A stretch of DNA of 64,000 nt, from the NCBI GenBank assembly GCA_009733575.1, contig ML769407.1:230616-294615 (forward strand), read 5' to 3'. The position numbers were made by a program, and so were the translations under genes. This document shows, one piece after another, positions 1 through 10,367 of the stretch. Every line of letters begins with the position of its first letter. Position 1 is the stretch's first letter. The stretch is from Gymnopus androsaceus JB14 (Eukaryota; Basidiomycota; Agaricomycetes; Agaricales; Omphalotaceae). The notes under the pieces were generated by a model, which was not told the origin of the DNA, searched no databases, and worked only from the letters and a program-made list of their open reading frames with translations.

Positions 1-305
1 CAGATCAGTCTAAAATTTGAAGAGCTGGGAAAACTGCCAGGAACTTACAGGTTGAAAATTGGAGTGATGATGCTGGTCAGAGCAAGAGTTGTTCCTGACT
101 ATTGGTGTTTCAAAGTTGAGTTGAAAGACAATTTTGGCAAAGTGTGTATAGATTACCTGGTCTTCCGACTGCAAGGAATATATGCTGAGCCCTGCGCTGG
201 CTGTACAAGACACAAACGTGAATCTATTGGAAAATCAGCATGGGATCTGTGGATTTTAGGAGGATTTGGGGTGGATAAGCAATGCCTACAGAAAATAATA
301 TGATC

Positions 306-1449
306 CTAAAAGAAGGTTGTAAAGCTCAAACAAGCTTTCGCTTGAAAGTAGTTAGACAACTGACCATCACGCAACACAACTTCAGTAATGCTCCGTTGCT
401 TCAGAGCATGCATGGACTGGACTTGATGGAACGTTTTTGCCAAAGTCAATCCAAACACAATACCATCAAACGCTAGGACAAGGAAAGGCATAGCGAGATT
501 TGCTGAATGAAACAACACACAGATTCAAGTCAGTTTTATTTTTTTTCACAAAAAATCAAAAATCAAATGTACCGCTAAAGGCACCATTTCATTAGTATTA
601 AGTGGAGAAGGAGAAATTATGGGTCACCGCACTGAGTGTATAAGTTGACATCTTGCACAATCAAAGAACAAACTTTTGCATGGCCAGTTATCCCCAAATT
701 ACTTGGATTATCCGTCAAGGTAAAGGATGACAGCACCAGATTAACAACCTATTTGTCCAAGTCTGGTTAGATCTAATTTCCTGCATATTATTAATAATGC
801 GCACCACACTGAGAGAAAATGACAAAAGAATAATCACACTCAGAACAATGAGGATGATCAGGTTCCTGTTGTAAATAGCATATACGCGCAGGGCAAACAT
901 GCCTATTAGAGGTTCAAGCCATGGCTGAGCACATTTCAATCTAAATATTTACAAGAACTCACATTGGGTAAGAATTGAAGAAGTAAGTGAGGATGCTATT
1001 GCAACAGGGCCAAAATTATGACACCTGCAAAATACATATAATAAGTATCAATGAATTTGCACAGTGGCATAAAATCTACCAGCTTGCACTTGCCCACTTC
1101 CCAGGGAAAAGTCCCATAAGGTTTGCAATGCTGTAAAACAGCATAATGTACTTGTTGGCAAAGTAAAGCAGGCTGACCATTGACCATGGCTTTGTCCAGA
1201 CTAGAATAGTTTCTGTGGGGAATGTGGCTAAGACATCATAAATAACAAGGACTAGAGGTGAGACTTGTATTAGGAATATGTATTTTACAAGTTGTGGCTG
1301 CAGCTTACATGAAGCAGCAAGACTTGAGTATCCTTCAAGTTGGCTGTGTGACGATGGTTTCAGTGTTTTTCTAAAACTCAAACAGACAGAATACTTAAGT
1401 ATACTCACCTGATGTATGCAGAATCTACCAGTTCCTGAAAGGAAGACAT
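306..1449 (-). CDS. DUF6533-type multi-pass membrane protein (3' end unresolved)
   Basis: The gene starts at the ATG at 1449 (MSSFQELVDSAYIR, then a GTGAGT donor). Later exons give a segment SFLVIYDVLATFPTETILVW, followed by KPWSMVSLLYFANKY. This is the DUF6533 signature: a helix with the Y-D pair, then 'W..PWS..xLYFxNRY'. Further exons carry MFALRVYAIYNRN (about 880-905) and a helix ending in MPFLVLAFDGIVFGLTL with a following LRDG motif (about 380-490), all normal for the family. These are small basidiomycete membrane proteins with about seven helices and no known function. At least five introns are needed. The exon between about 960 and 1100 (CHNFGPVAIASS) is inferred from splice sites. 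After LRDG the usual last helices are not evident before a stop at 306, so the gene may be truncated or end in an exon I could not place. The family call is firm; exact exon ends are not. Confidence 0.65.
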
Positions 1450-2853
1450 TGGATCAATGAGTACAGAGACTATCAGACTAACCGTCGAGGCTAAGTTGGG
1501 GCACTGTTGAGAAACTCTCGAGTCAAGACACTCTTTATAGTGAGATATACTGTGCACTGCTATTTGATAAATTTGACTATAAATCCATCATTTACTTACC
1601 TACATCGTTAACAATCGTTGGTTGATACGTCATTAGCAAAACGTGTGTCATGCGACCAGTGTATGAAAGTGCCTGACAGTGCTTCCAGGGCTCCAGAACC
1701 CCAGGAGGAAGATGCACCGGCATGCACCAGCCAGAGGTCAGAGGCCATATTATTGCCTTATTTGGACATAAAATACGCCGGGAAATGCTGGGCAGCTCTG
1801 GCAAGCGCTGGAGTTGGAAGTATTGTGAAACTTGGATTTTGCTGGCAATTCAGCATTTGCTGTCAGAATTGAGTTGGTAAATATATGTTTTGCTGATGGT
1901 CTGTCTCTAAGAGACTAAGTATCAATTACTGTAAGTACCAGGTATCAATCTTCTCATCTTTTTGATTTTAATCATTCACCATAGTGCCCATAGTTATGAG
2001 TTTCGGTCAATGAAAATAGCTAAACCTACTGGGAGAAAGTAATATTGGCTGCGCACCATTACTGGAGTACTTATGTCCTGAGACAGTCAACCATCCGAAT
2101 TGGTTCTCTGACACTTGAATTTCAAGACCTGCATCAGCTAAACATGTATTTAGCAATTGAATTCTGAGTCCTGGCACCAAATATCAATTTTCCTAGCAAA
2201 CATAAAATATAACAGCGCTCCCAGCACTGGTTCAGGCACCGTCAGGGCCAATCCTTTACACGTAGGAAATACAGTACATGGGAAAACCTGAGGGACTGAT
2301 TTTGATTTTGCAATGTATACAAGAAATAATTCCTTTTTTGGAAATTTTGGATGAAGATTATCTTTTGCACCGGGGATTTGTTATATGTTGCAGGACAAAA
2401 AGTAACGGGCACTGTGAATGCAATATCAAACCGATTCAAATGCTCACTGCCTGTTAGCTTTTTTTTATGCCAATGAAAGGCTCAATTCCTAAAATTTTGC
2501 AGCTGCAAGAGACAATGAATGCTACACGGGCTATCAATTGAGAAATATCTTCTTTGGCCTTGTATTTTGCAGGTGCTCTATAATGGCTGCCAAGTTAGGC
2601 ACGAAATGGTATTTTTTATTATACATTTCCCGCCATAATGGAAAAATCTCTGCTCCCTCCCCCGTGCCCTACCCACCCCTCCACCATGTCCCTTGTCTTG
2701 AACCTCATATGCTGAACCCTTCAAGCTCCAATGCCCTCTTTAGTTCCTCTCACTCCACCTATTTCGGTGAGATCTAATGTTGGTTATAGTCCAAAAAATA
2801 TACTACATCAGCAAAACATGTATTTTTGGATTTTCCTCCTACAGCATGCCAGA
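1450..2853. other. Intergenic stretch, no gene seen
   Basis: About 1.4 kb upstream of the membrane-protein gene. Only short ORFs without family resemblance or plausible splicing are present. The region is moderately AT-rich and shows no strong repeat. Confidence 0.5.
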
Positions 2854-2861
2854 GTGCCCAT

Positions 2862-3475
2862 TAGTGATGTGCCGGCCCGGCTTTGGCCTGCGAGCCCCGG
2901 CTTTGGCCCACAGGCCCTTGGCTTTGGCCTGGAGAAATTGAAGCCGGGCCCTACTAGGAGGGCTCCGGCTTGGCCCGGCCTGGCTTTGGCCTAAGCCGCG
3001 GCTTTTCAGGTGGCTGTGCGTACATCCTGTATGTGGAAATCTTTGAAAAATTCTTGAAGCAAGGTCTTACAGGGAGCCATGTATCATAATTGATACTGTA
3101 ATTAAAGCTTATACTATCACTGGTAACTGAAAGGGAGCATCAAAGGAACTTTCATAATTGAATATTACTGTCCCAAAATGGAAAGACAAAGCTAGCAATG
3201 TGCCGGAACTGGAATTTACACTCAAAATGTTAAACAATGAGTTCCGATCATTCAAGAGTGTAAAAATAGGCTGGGAAATTTCACAAAAAATGACATTAAA
3301 TGCCTGCGAAAAATAGCTGAAAAGCCCCGGCCTGAAGCCCCGGCTCAGGGCTTGAAAAATCTGAAGCCGGGCCAAAAGCCGTCTCAGGCCAAAGCTCAGG
3401 GCCCGGCTTTTGACGGCCTGGCTTGGCTTGGCTTGGCCCGGCCCATGGCTTTCAGGCCGAGCCGGCACATCACTA
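2862..3475. mobile_element. hAT-like non-autonomous DNA transposon (MITE), 614 bp
   Basis: The left end reads TAGTGATGTGCCGGC and the right end is its exact reverse complement, GCCGGCACATCACTA. These are 15 bp perfect terminal inverted repeats. The flanking 8-mers are gtgcccat (2854-2861) and gtgcccgt (3476-3483), a 7/8 match, as expected for an 8 bp hAT target-site duplication. Both subterminal regions (about 2871-3000 and 3320-3460) are unusually GC-rich and carry many copies of GGCCCGGCTT or its complement, while the 300 bp centre is AT-rich. Many hAT elements have clustered subterminal transposase-binding motifs. There is no transposase ORF, so movement would need a transposase from elsewhere. 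Confidence 0.85.
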
Positions 3476-3483
3476 GTGCCCGT

Positions 3484-4460
3484 AGGGCCATAAATGTCCC
3501 AGTGCTTCCAGAATGGTCCAGAGGTGTTTCAATGCTGGCCAACATATGGCTTTGCTGGGACTGCTGCAAGAGGTATGCAGAAATTATTTTTTTGACATCA
3601 TCTTGTTTTTTGGGGTAAATAAGGTCTAGGAATCCGAATCTGAAGTCTGTTTATGTCTATGGCCAGCCATTCCCCCAGAATTTGGATTTTAGTGGAAGAA
3701 AAATGATTTGTTTCTTTGACCTTGTTCTGCATCAAATGGGCCATTGTGCATCTGTTTCAAAAAAATTTCCCAAGCCAGACCCCTCCCCTTCCCCTCAAAT
3801 TTCCTTTTTAGGAAGGTGGCTGTACAAATTAGAATAAAATCAGGAAAAATCTGAAAATATTATTTTGAGCTTCCCAGCCCAAATACTGTATAGTTTCGAA
3901 TTTAAGTTCAGTAACGCGTAACGCGGAGCACCGAACTGGGGTGATTTCTATCTTCGTAACGCGTAACATCAGCTCTTGAACTATGAGTTTTCGGCGCTTA
4001 TATGCCCAAATTTTCCAGCTGGCTACGCCGGCCACTATATTTGAACTGAATTTCAATGTGTCACGCTGCCCAACGGCAGCTGAACTCTGAACTGAATGTG
4101 TCCAAGCCGTAATGCATAACATCAGCTGAACTTATTTTCGAAATGATACAGTAAACCCCAAAGACAAGATGATATTGAAAAAATTTTTTGTTGGACTGCT
4201 GATAACCGTAAAATTAATGTATATGTTCCAGTTCAATTATAAATATAATACATCTTGAATTAAAGGCATATTTTCAGACAATATAAAAACTTGTATGAAT
4301 AATCATATATCAGGATAACTGAAAAGCTGCAACCAACAGCGAAGTGAGCGCCATTTGCCGGTCAAAGCTGTGTTTCTCTGATGTGCTTATAAATGGGGAG
4401 GAGATCGAAAGAGTCCACGTGAAGGCCTTTATTTCTACACCGAACCACTACTTGCATATC
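3484..4460. other. Intergenic stretch, no gene seen
   Basis: About 1 kb between the MITE and the DUF427 gene. I see no coding sequence. It includes short local repeats of taacgcgtaac (about 3914 and 3958) and an AT-rich 4140-4330 segment that could be the promoter of the downstream gene. Confidence 0.45.
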
Positions 4461-4966
4461 ATGAAGGCCATTATTAACGGAGTCGTTCTCGCAGAATCCA
4501 ACGATACCAAAGTTGTTGAGGGCAATCACTATTTCCCGCCTGAATCCGTCAAGAAGGAATACTTTGCCGATTCTAACACTAGGTGAGACTATAGCATGTA
4601 GCTTGCCAACCTGGCGACCTATCTTATCACCTACTTATAGCTCTGTGTGTCCTTGGAAAGGGTTAGTGGTTACAAAACTTGACGATAATGGATCTAACGC
4701 CTTGGAGACAGTACCTGCTCCTACTATGACGCGACAGTCGATGGAAAGACCGTGTCGGACGTAGCTTGGTGAGCCCATTTATTAGATTTCGCTGGACGCC
4801 TCTGAGAAAGCTCAAGGTACTATCCAACGACCATAACTGACAGAGCTAAACCCATCGAGAATTACGTTGCCTTCTACAAGGTGCATCCCTTCACCCGTCA
4901 TCCGAGTCTCCAGAGATGATGCTGAAACAATGATTATTTCTCTAGAATAAGGTCGAATTTGAATAG
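4461..4966 (+). CDS. DUF427 domain protein (five exons)
   Basis: The start is MKAIINGVVLAESNDTKVV, the canonical N-terminus of the small DUF427 family. Splicing gives exons 4461-4582, 4641-4661, 4712-4768, 4817-4880 and 4946-4966. Donors are gtgaga, gttagt, gtgagc and gtgcat; acceptors are tatag, acag, caag and ctag. The spliced protein of about 94 residues holds every conserved block in order: VEGNHYFPPESV, then VCPWKGTCSYYDATVDGK, then DVAWYYP, then IENYVAFYK, with a stop right after NKVEFE. DUF427 proteins are compact single-domain proteins of unknown biochemical role, common in bacteria and fungi. An upstream ATG at 4344 is in frame but adds residues not seen in the family. The frame closes cleanly over five exons, so I take the gene as intact. 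Confidence 0.88.
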
Positions 4967-5169
4967 GCTGGAACGAACGCGAAATACCAGGAAATTATAC
5001 ATATATTGCTGTACATTATTCCGATACAAAAACAACAATTACAGAAATGTCCATCGTTTATCGGCGAAGAAGGATTGTTCAACACAAAGTCGCATATTTG
5101 AGGTCAAGGTTTATCGAAGCGTGAATATGCAAAGTCTCCATTTCACAAGCCCGAGCGTACTGTAACGGT

Positions 5170-5738
5170 CTACTCGGGGACTCCATTAATGGTAAACTCG
5201 GCACTAAAGTCACCCGAATCTCCAAAAACTGCGAAGAAGCAGGGAAATACTCGTTAAGTATTCAAGGCAGACATGTTTGCAACAAGTTTATACTCACAGA
5301 CTAGCTGAAAATCGTCACCACTGATAACCCATGGCACCGTTACGGGGTAAGTACCAAGGAGAACGTCAAAGCTGTCGGCGAGAATCACTATTGAGAGTTA
5401 TGAGGTATATCGCAAGACTGAAGGAAGGAGCACATACAGGGTGTGATAAGACCACCTGCACGAAGCTGGATTCTTCCACCGAACCTGTTTGTGATATTTA
5501 CAGGAGCCCCAGAGATGTCCCTGCAGCGCGTCGAGTCAGGACCCACTAGCAGGAAATGCTGATTCACAGATAAAACGCACCAAGTAACATTATGCACCTC
5601 TCCCTTGTTCCACACAGTAGTGTTTGTGGGATAGGTGATTGGCGGAGTGAACACATCGCGTTTCTGAATCGGAGAAACGGGGGAAGCGTGAACCGAGCTC
5701 GAGAGAATCGTAACGAAGAGCAACGTGAACAAGTTCAT
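5170..5738 (-). CDS. Kre9/KNH-like secreted protein, paralogue 1
   Basis: Four exons (5738-5581, 5520-5438, 5387-5298, 5228-5170) give about 129 residues. The protein starts with a signal peptide (MNLFTLLFVTILSSSVHA), followed by a short pro-region ending in a Kex2-type KR (PIQKR). One domain follows: PPITYPTNTTVWNKGEVHNV, the aromatic W-x-G core, NRFGGRIQL, LLGTYPVTVPWVISGDDFQL and FGDSGDFSAEFTING. This is the fold annotated as the yeast cell-wall synthesis Kre9/Knh1-like N-terminal domain, widespread as small secreted proteins in Agaricomycetes and linked to cell-wall beta-1,6-glucan by homology only. It lacks the Ser/Thr-rich tail and GPI signal that many relatives have. A TATA-like TTTATAAGG lies about 100 bp upstream on the minus strand (near 5840). 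A paralogue sits 1.8 kb away on the same strand. Confidence 0.85.
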
Positions 5739-7542
5739 GGCGGATTTAATCATGATTATAACGTGAAGAGAATAAAACAGAGCAGAGAGGCTATCGATGA
5801 CGAGGCGCACTGAGGACTAGCTGGTGTGGCAAGGCCCTTATAAAGGATCCGGAGCGCGTGAGCGTCGCGTATCTACTATCGGTCGCTCAAGGCCATGACA
5901 TACACAGGACATCGGAGAGACTCGGAAGCTCAAGCACTAGCCAAGCAAAGTGGTCAGCGGATACCGATTTGTTTCTTCAATCTACTTTCCTATTTTCCAA
6001 TTATCAATATGCCTTAACTTTGTTCTAGCCCACTTGAAGCAGACCCAGACTCCAATGTACTTACAGTAGGCAATTACTACTTTAGTGCTTCGAATGCAGA
6101 GCCGTCAATAAGCAGCTGTAAGCGGGGTACACAGATGACAATGTAGCTCCAATTTAATCCAGTCACTCCGACTCGTTCGCCGCATGACAGTGTATAAGCT
6201 CGTCATGCTACTGAGCGAGAGGTTATGGTGAAAAGTCGGAAGGATCCATGCCAAGGCCTAAGGCAAAACATGCCCGCTTTCCGATGACGTATGGCGAGTC
6301 CTTCCTATAGATTTCACGGAGGTGCTGACTGACGGATACGGAAAAGTTTATGAACCGAGCGAGGAGAACAAAACAGATGTACATGAATGACTGGGGGGGA
6401 TGGCCGCAAGCAGCGAAGGGCCGAACCTTTTGGGATCAGAGAGCATCGTTTTCTTCGATGGATTAAGTATAAGTGACATATAATAATTTAATAAACTAGT
6501 ACTTATGCTGAAAATGATGACAATGCCGCAAGTTCGCTACCAAAACTTGAGCATTCAAAACCAAATATGGAAGCATTGTTTCCAGCATCATGAGCCTCCT
6601 CAACAATATTGACCTTTTTAGCCCATGATAAAATGTCAAGCTCTCCGGTGTCATAATCAAGCATTGGATCAACAGCAGGTAGAGGAATGGGTACATGCTC
6701 AGATTTGTCAAAAGTCTTTTGCCTCTTGTGCGGGACATGTTTAGACTTCTGTGAAGATGCTCAAATTTGCGTAGCTTTAAAGCCTTTGCAGAAGAGAGAA
6801 ACTGCTCTGGAAACGTCACCATGCACTACAGCAGCATCAGCAGCATTCTCACAATGAACAAGGCAACTGGAGGTACATGAGTGAAGGGAAAACAAACATA
6901 GGTTAGTGGCGAACTTGCACAACCATTGCAGATAAGATTGTGATATACCATTTATAGAAGGGCAGTACTAGCAGAAAAAGGAAATCGGTCGTCCCAATAT
7001 GGATCCCGTGGGAAAAGTCTGGAAATAACACGCACTTGACATTCTTGTAAGGAGCCAAACCTAAAGGTTCAGCAATAATTTGCACGGCACACATAGGCAA
7101 CACATAGTCAAAGGATAAGATGATATTCAGATAGTGTTTGCTATATGTAAAGACGGTAAACTTTGCAAGGCAGCTCTTTCCTATTACAGCTTTCAAAAAG
7201 TTGCTGAGAGGACGGATCCTGCTCCACATTATTTAATGCTATCTGATGTCGGATGCGGAAAAGTTCATGCACCGAGCGAGGAACAAAACCAACTCATGGC
7301 ACACGTTATTTAAGAAGGATAATGTGAATGTGATATTCTAGTTGTACATGTATGTAAAGACGGTAAACTTTGCAGGATATATATAGGATAGGATATTCCG
7401 GATATAAATTATAGGGTATCTTTCTCTTTCGACATTTGGATTTGTAGAGTAGCCTATGCAAGCAACAAGCTCATGCGAGGCAGGCAGACAACTTCGGATA
7501 CGTTAAATAAAAAATTTCAGTCACCCCAAACCCGATTCCTCG
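5739..7542. other. Intergenic stretch between KNH paralogues, with local repeats
   Basis: No convincing gene. Two ORFs of 108 codons on the minus strand (6496-6822, 6903-7229) lack family resemblance. Two direct repeats are present: a block near 6333-6376 recurs at 7243-7290 (shared core ACCGAGCGAGGA), and a 23 bp block near 7145 recurs at 7351. About 6021-6105 (+) resembles a decayed DUF427 exon (see findings). Confidence 0.5.
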
Positions 7543-8200
7543 TTAGTTGTTGGCATCGGGCGACAAAGCAGCCTGAGATTCAGGTTCCGGCAGGGAGACT
7601 CCGTTAATGGTGAACTCTGGGCTAAAATTGCCAGAATCTCCAAACACTGCGGAGGGGTGAGGGGAGGCGTTTTTATAAGTATTCAAGGGAAGAACTTACA
7701 GACTAACTGATAATCGTCACCAGTAATAACCCAAGGTACCGTTACGGGATAAGTACCGAGGAGAATGTCGAAATTGTCAGCGAGAACCACTGTAAACGTT
7801 GTACAGAATGAGAAGGTTGGGAATCATGGGACGATTGAAGGAACACAGACCGGATGTGGTAAGACCACCTGCACGAAGCTGGATTCTTCCACCGAACCGG
7901 TCTGTGATGTTTACAGGAGCTTGAGAGATGTCCCTACATACAACGCGTCGAGGAGTCAGCATTGGTACTAGGATTCAGAGGTACTGTACATAAATAATAT
8001 GACACGTACCAAGTAACATTATGCACCTCTCCATTGTTCCACACGGTAGTGTTTGTTGGATAAGTGATAGGGGGGACGAAAGCATCGCGTTTTTGGAGCG
8101 CAGACGGAGACGGACTCGGAGATGCAGTGGCAGAAAAGGCGTTCGAGATCAAGATGAGCGTGAGGACGAGGAAGCTGGTGAACAAGTTGGAGGAGTTCAT
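7543..8200 (-). CDS. Kre9/KNH-like secreted protein, paralogue 2
   Basis: Same four-exon layout as its neighbour at 5.2-5.7 kb, starting at MNSSNLFTSFLVLTLILISN (signal peptide), then a Ser/Pro-rich pro-region ending in the dibasic LQKR. The domain continues with PPITYPTNTTVWNNGEVHNV, NITDRFGGRIQLRAGG, LLGTYPVTVPWVITGDDYQL and FGDSGNFSPEFTING. Its C-terminus is longer than paralogue 1 (about 20 extra residues, ending PDANN). Intron positions match between the two genes, so they arose by duplication. A TATA-like TTTTATAAAA sits near 8382-8391, about 185 bp upstream. It is predicted to be secreted and cell-wall associated; the exact role is unknown. Confidence 0.85.
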
Positions 8201-8774
8201 GGTGAGGGATTTGGGGAACGTGTTGAAAAATGACAAATAATAAAATGAAGGCTCAGGGAAGAGCAAAAGGGGGAACAGACGAAGTTCAAGATTCACTACT
8301 ATGATCGATGAACTCGAAAGACGCGAAGAGATACACTTTAAAAGTGGTGAATATACTATACCCAGTCTAGCAAGGCCATTTTATAAAAGAATCTGGATAA
8401 GATGCGTACAGGAATATCAGAAGAGAAATCACTTACATCCCAAAATACAGCTAGTGAAGCGGGAGACCAACAGTTGAAACAGATGTGTTAATTAATCATT
8501 ACAACCCGAGTCCATCTAGCCTAAAGACCGCGTCGTACCGTACTGTAATGCACTTCCTTCCTTTCTGAGGTGCAGCGAGCAGGATAAAACCGAACCGGCA
8601 AGACACTACCTCCAGTGAGAGCCTTTTTTTGAGGCATTGACTGGTAAAATTGGAGGATACACCGCATGACAGATCCCGCCACAATATTACTTATCCAGAT
8701 TCCGGGCATTGTATGAATAGATTCATCATTGTAATATGGATTGAAGATTATTCTGTATAACGCAAGTTCCTTAT
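8201..8774. other. Intergenic: KNH paralogue 2 promoter and CLYBL 3' flank
   Basis: Holds the TATA-like element of the upstream (minus-strand) gene near 8385 and presumably the 3' UTR of the citrate-lyase-like gene. No further gene was seen. Confidence 0.45.
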
Positions 8775-10249
8775 TTATTCGACTTTGGGTATCTTCAACC
8801 CAGCCTCTTTCGCGATTTGAATAATCTTTTCAGCCTATGCAAATGATCGTGATTCGGAAGCGAAAGCGAAATTATAAGTATCGGCATGAACGGATAGGGC
8901 GGACAGATGGGATGGGATGGATGAAACGAAACTCACTTGTTTGATCATTGGTGCATCAATCATTTCACCTTCCAAGCCAATAGCGCCTTTCTGTGAAGCG
9001 TGAGCCGCTTGCATGCCGTGAAGGATCTTTGCTGCACGAAGGATTTCTGCAAAAGCAATGAATATCATCATGATCATAAAGTACAACACGAAACATGTTT
9101 TGGGGAGCCTACCTTGATCTGTTGGGACAAATGTGCTCTGGATTATTTCAACCTGTGTGGGATGGATTGCTTGCTGTGGGAGAGAGAAGCCCAATGAGTG
9201 TGACAGGAGGGATGTATACTGTACATACCTTTCCAGAAAACCCAAGTCTTCGGCCATCTACGCATTCCTCTTTGAGGTATTCGAGATCTTTATAATGAAT
9301 GCAGACCTATATACGATTGAAATCCAAGCAAAACAGATCCACATCATTCAACATACCATGTCAATGGCCTCCAAACCAAATGCCCTAGCTGCGATTGCGA
9401 TTTGAGACCGGGTATACAAGAGCTCCTGGCGCGAGCGAGTCCGAATGATGGCAGTATCGGCACAGTCTAGGTTCTCCGTAAGTAATGCAATCCAATGGAC
9501 TCATCATTGTAAGTTGGCCAATTTACAATCTTCCGCTGCAAACTGTGACGATGAGAGCGAGTAGCGTTTGAGGGAATGAGTGTAAACGAACAAGTAACCC
9601 GCTTATTGCTCCACCGTGTAATGTGTCGTGCTCCGACTGCCAACCTGCGATAGTACCGAGATTCCATAAAGCTCTGGCGCTTTCGATGCTCGGGACAATC
9701 CGTAATGGGGTTTCAACGTTCGGATGATGCTTTTGGTATGTTTGTTGAATATGTCGCGATGCAAAGTGGAGGTCTTGTGCCGAGTGAATCTTGGGTAGAA
9801 TTAAGGTCCGCACGGAAGGGAATTGGAGCTGGTGTTGAGAGGTGAGGAGATGAGTAATTGAGGGTAGGAAGAGACGCACGATGTGAGCTATGTCCTGTTG
9901 GAAGAATGGAGAGTTGACATCGTTTACTCTGACAGCGACTCTTTCAGAGTGTGGAATGTCGCTTCGCTGCTGGGTGAATTAGCAAGATTCAGAGATTAAT
10001 TTAGCAGTATACCTGGAGAAACTTATGCAGTCTATTCCTTGCGCTTTCCTTGTCTGCCGTCGCAGGAGACACGCTGTCCTCAAGGTCGTAGATAATAACG
10101 TCAGACTTTACAGTCAGTGACTTTTCCAGCAGACGATCTGAAGAGGAAGGCACATAGAGATAAGATCGCTTGACTGAGCTTTGTCCTGTACTGAACAGAC
10201 GGTTCGCCAAGCGGGCAGGGTTGCGGTTTGCCTTGGTGAACGTTTGCAT
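8775..10249 (-). CDS. CLYBL: Mitochondrial citrate lyase beta-like (CLYBL / HpcH-HpaI family)
   Basis: Starts at MQTFTKANRNPARLANRLFS, a basic, hydroxylated mitochondrial presequence. KRSYLYVPSSSDRLLEKS and VIIYDLEDSVSPATADKESA follow, the N-terminal block of HpcH/HpaI aldolase/citrate-lyase-beta proteins, with the acidic DLED motif where Mg2+/acyl-CoA binding residues lie. Later exons give VRTLILPKI, RIVPSIESARALWNL (second acidic ligand region) and GAIGLEGEMIDAPMIKQAEK. The last exon ends IAKEAGLKIPKVE and a stop at 8775. At least five introns are evident. The animal orthologue cleaves citramalyl-CoA to acetyl-CoA and pyruvate in mitochondria; that exact reaction here is inference from family. 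It is divergent from the Cep57-like gene, with 118 bp between start codons. Confidence 0.85.
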
Positions 10250-10367
10250 GAGAGTACTTCAAGCGCCCGGAATACGGACCGGTCTGGAACACGGTACACG
10301 TGACGATTTCGCGTTGAGGTTCGTTCCGTTGATCTCAACTTTTTTCCTTGCTTCGGCTCTCGCTACG
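10250..10367. promoter_or_regulatory. Compact divergent promoter, CLYBL-like / Cep57-like
   Basis: Only 118 bp separate the minus-strand start codon at 10249 and the plus-strand start at 10368, so both promoters and 5' UTRs must overlap here or extend into coding sequence. It contains CACGTGA (about 10299), an E-box-like CACGTG core, and no clear TATA box. Confidence 0.6.

Noticed and set aside
10170..10367. In-frame N-terminal extension of the Cep57-like ORF
   Set aside because: It overlaps the first exon of the divergent CLYBL-like gene and reads as its antisense. The ATG at 10368 gives a normal start.
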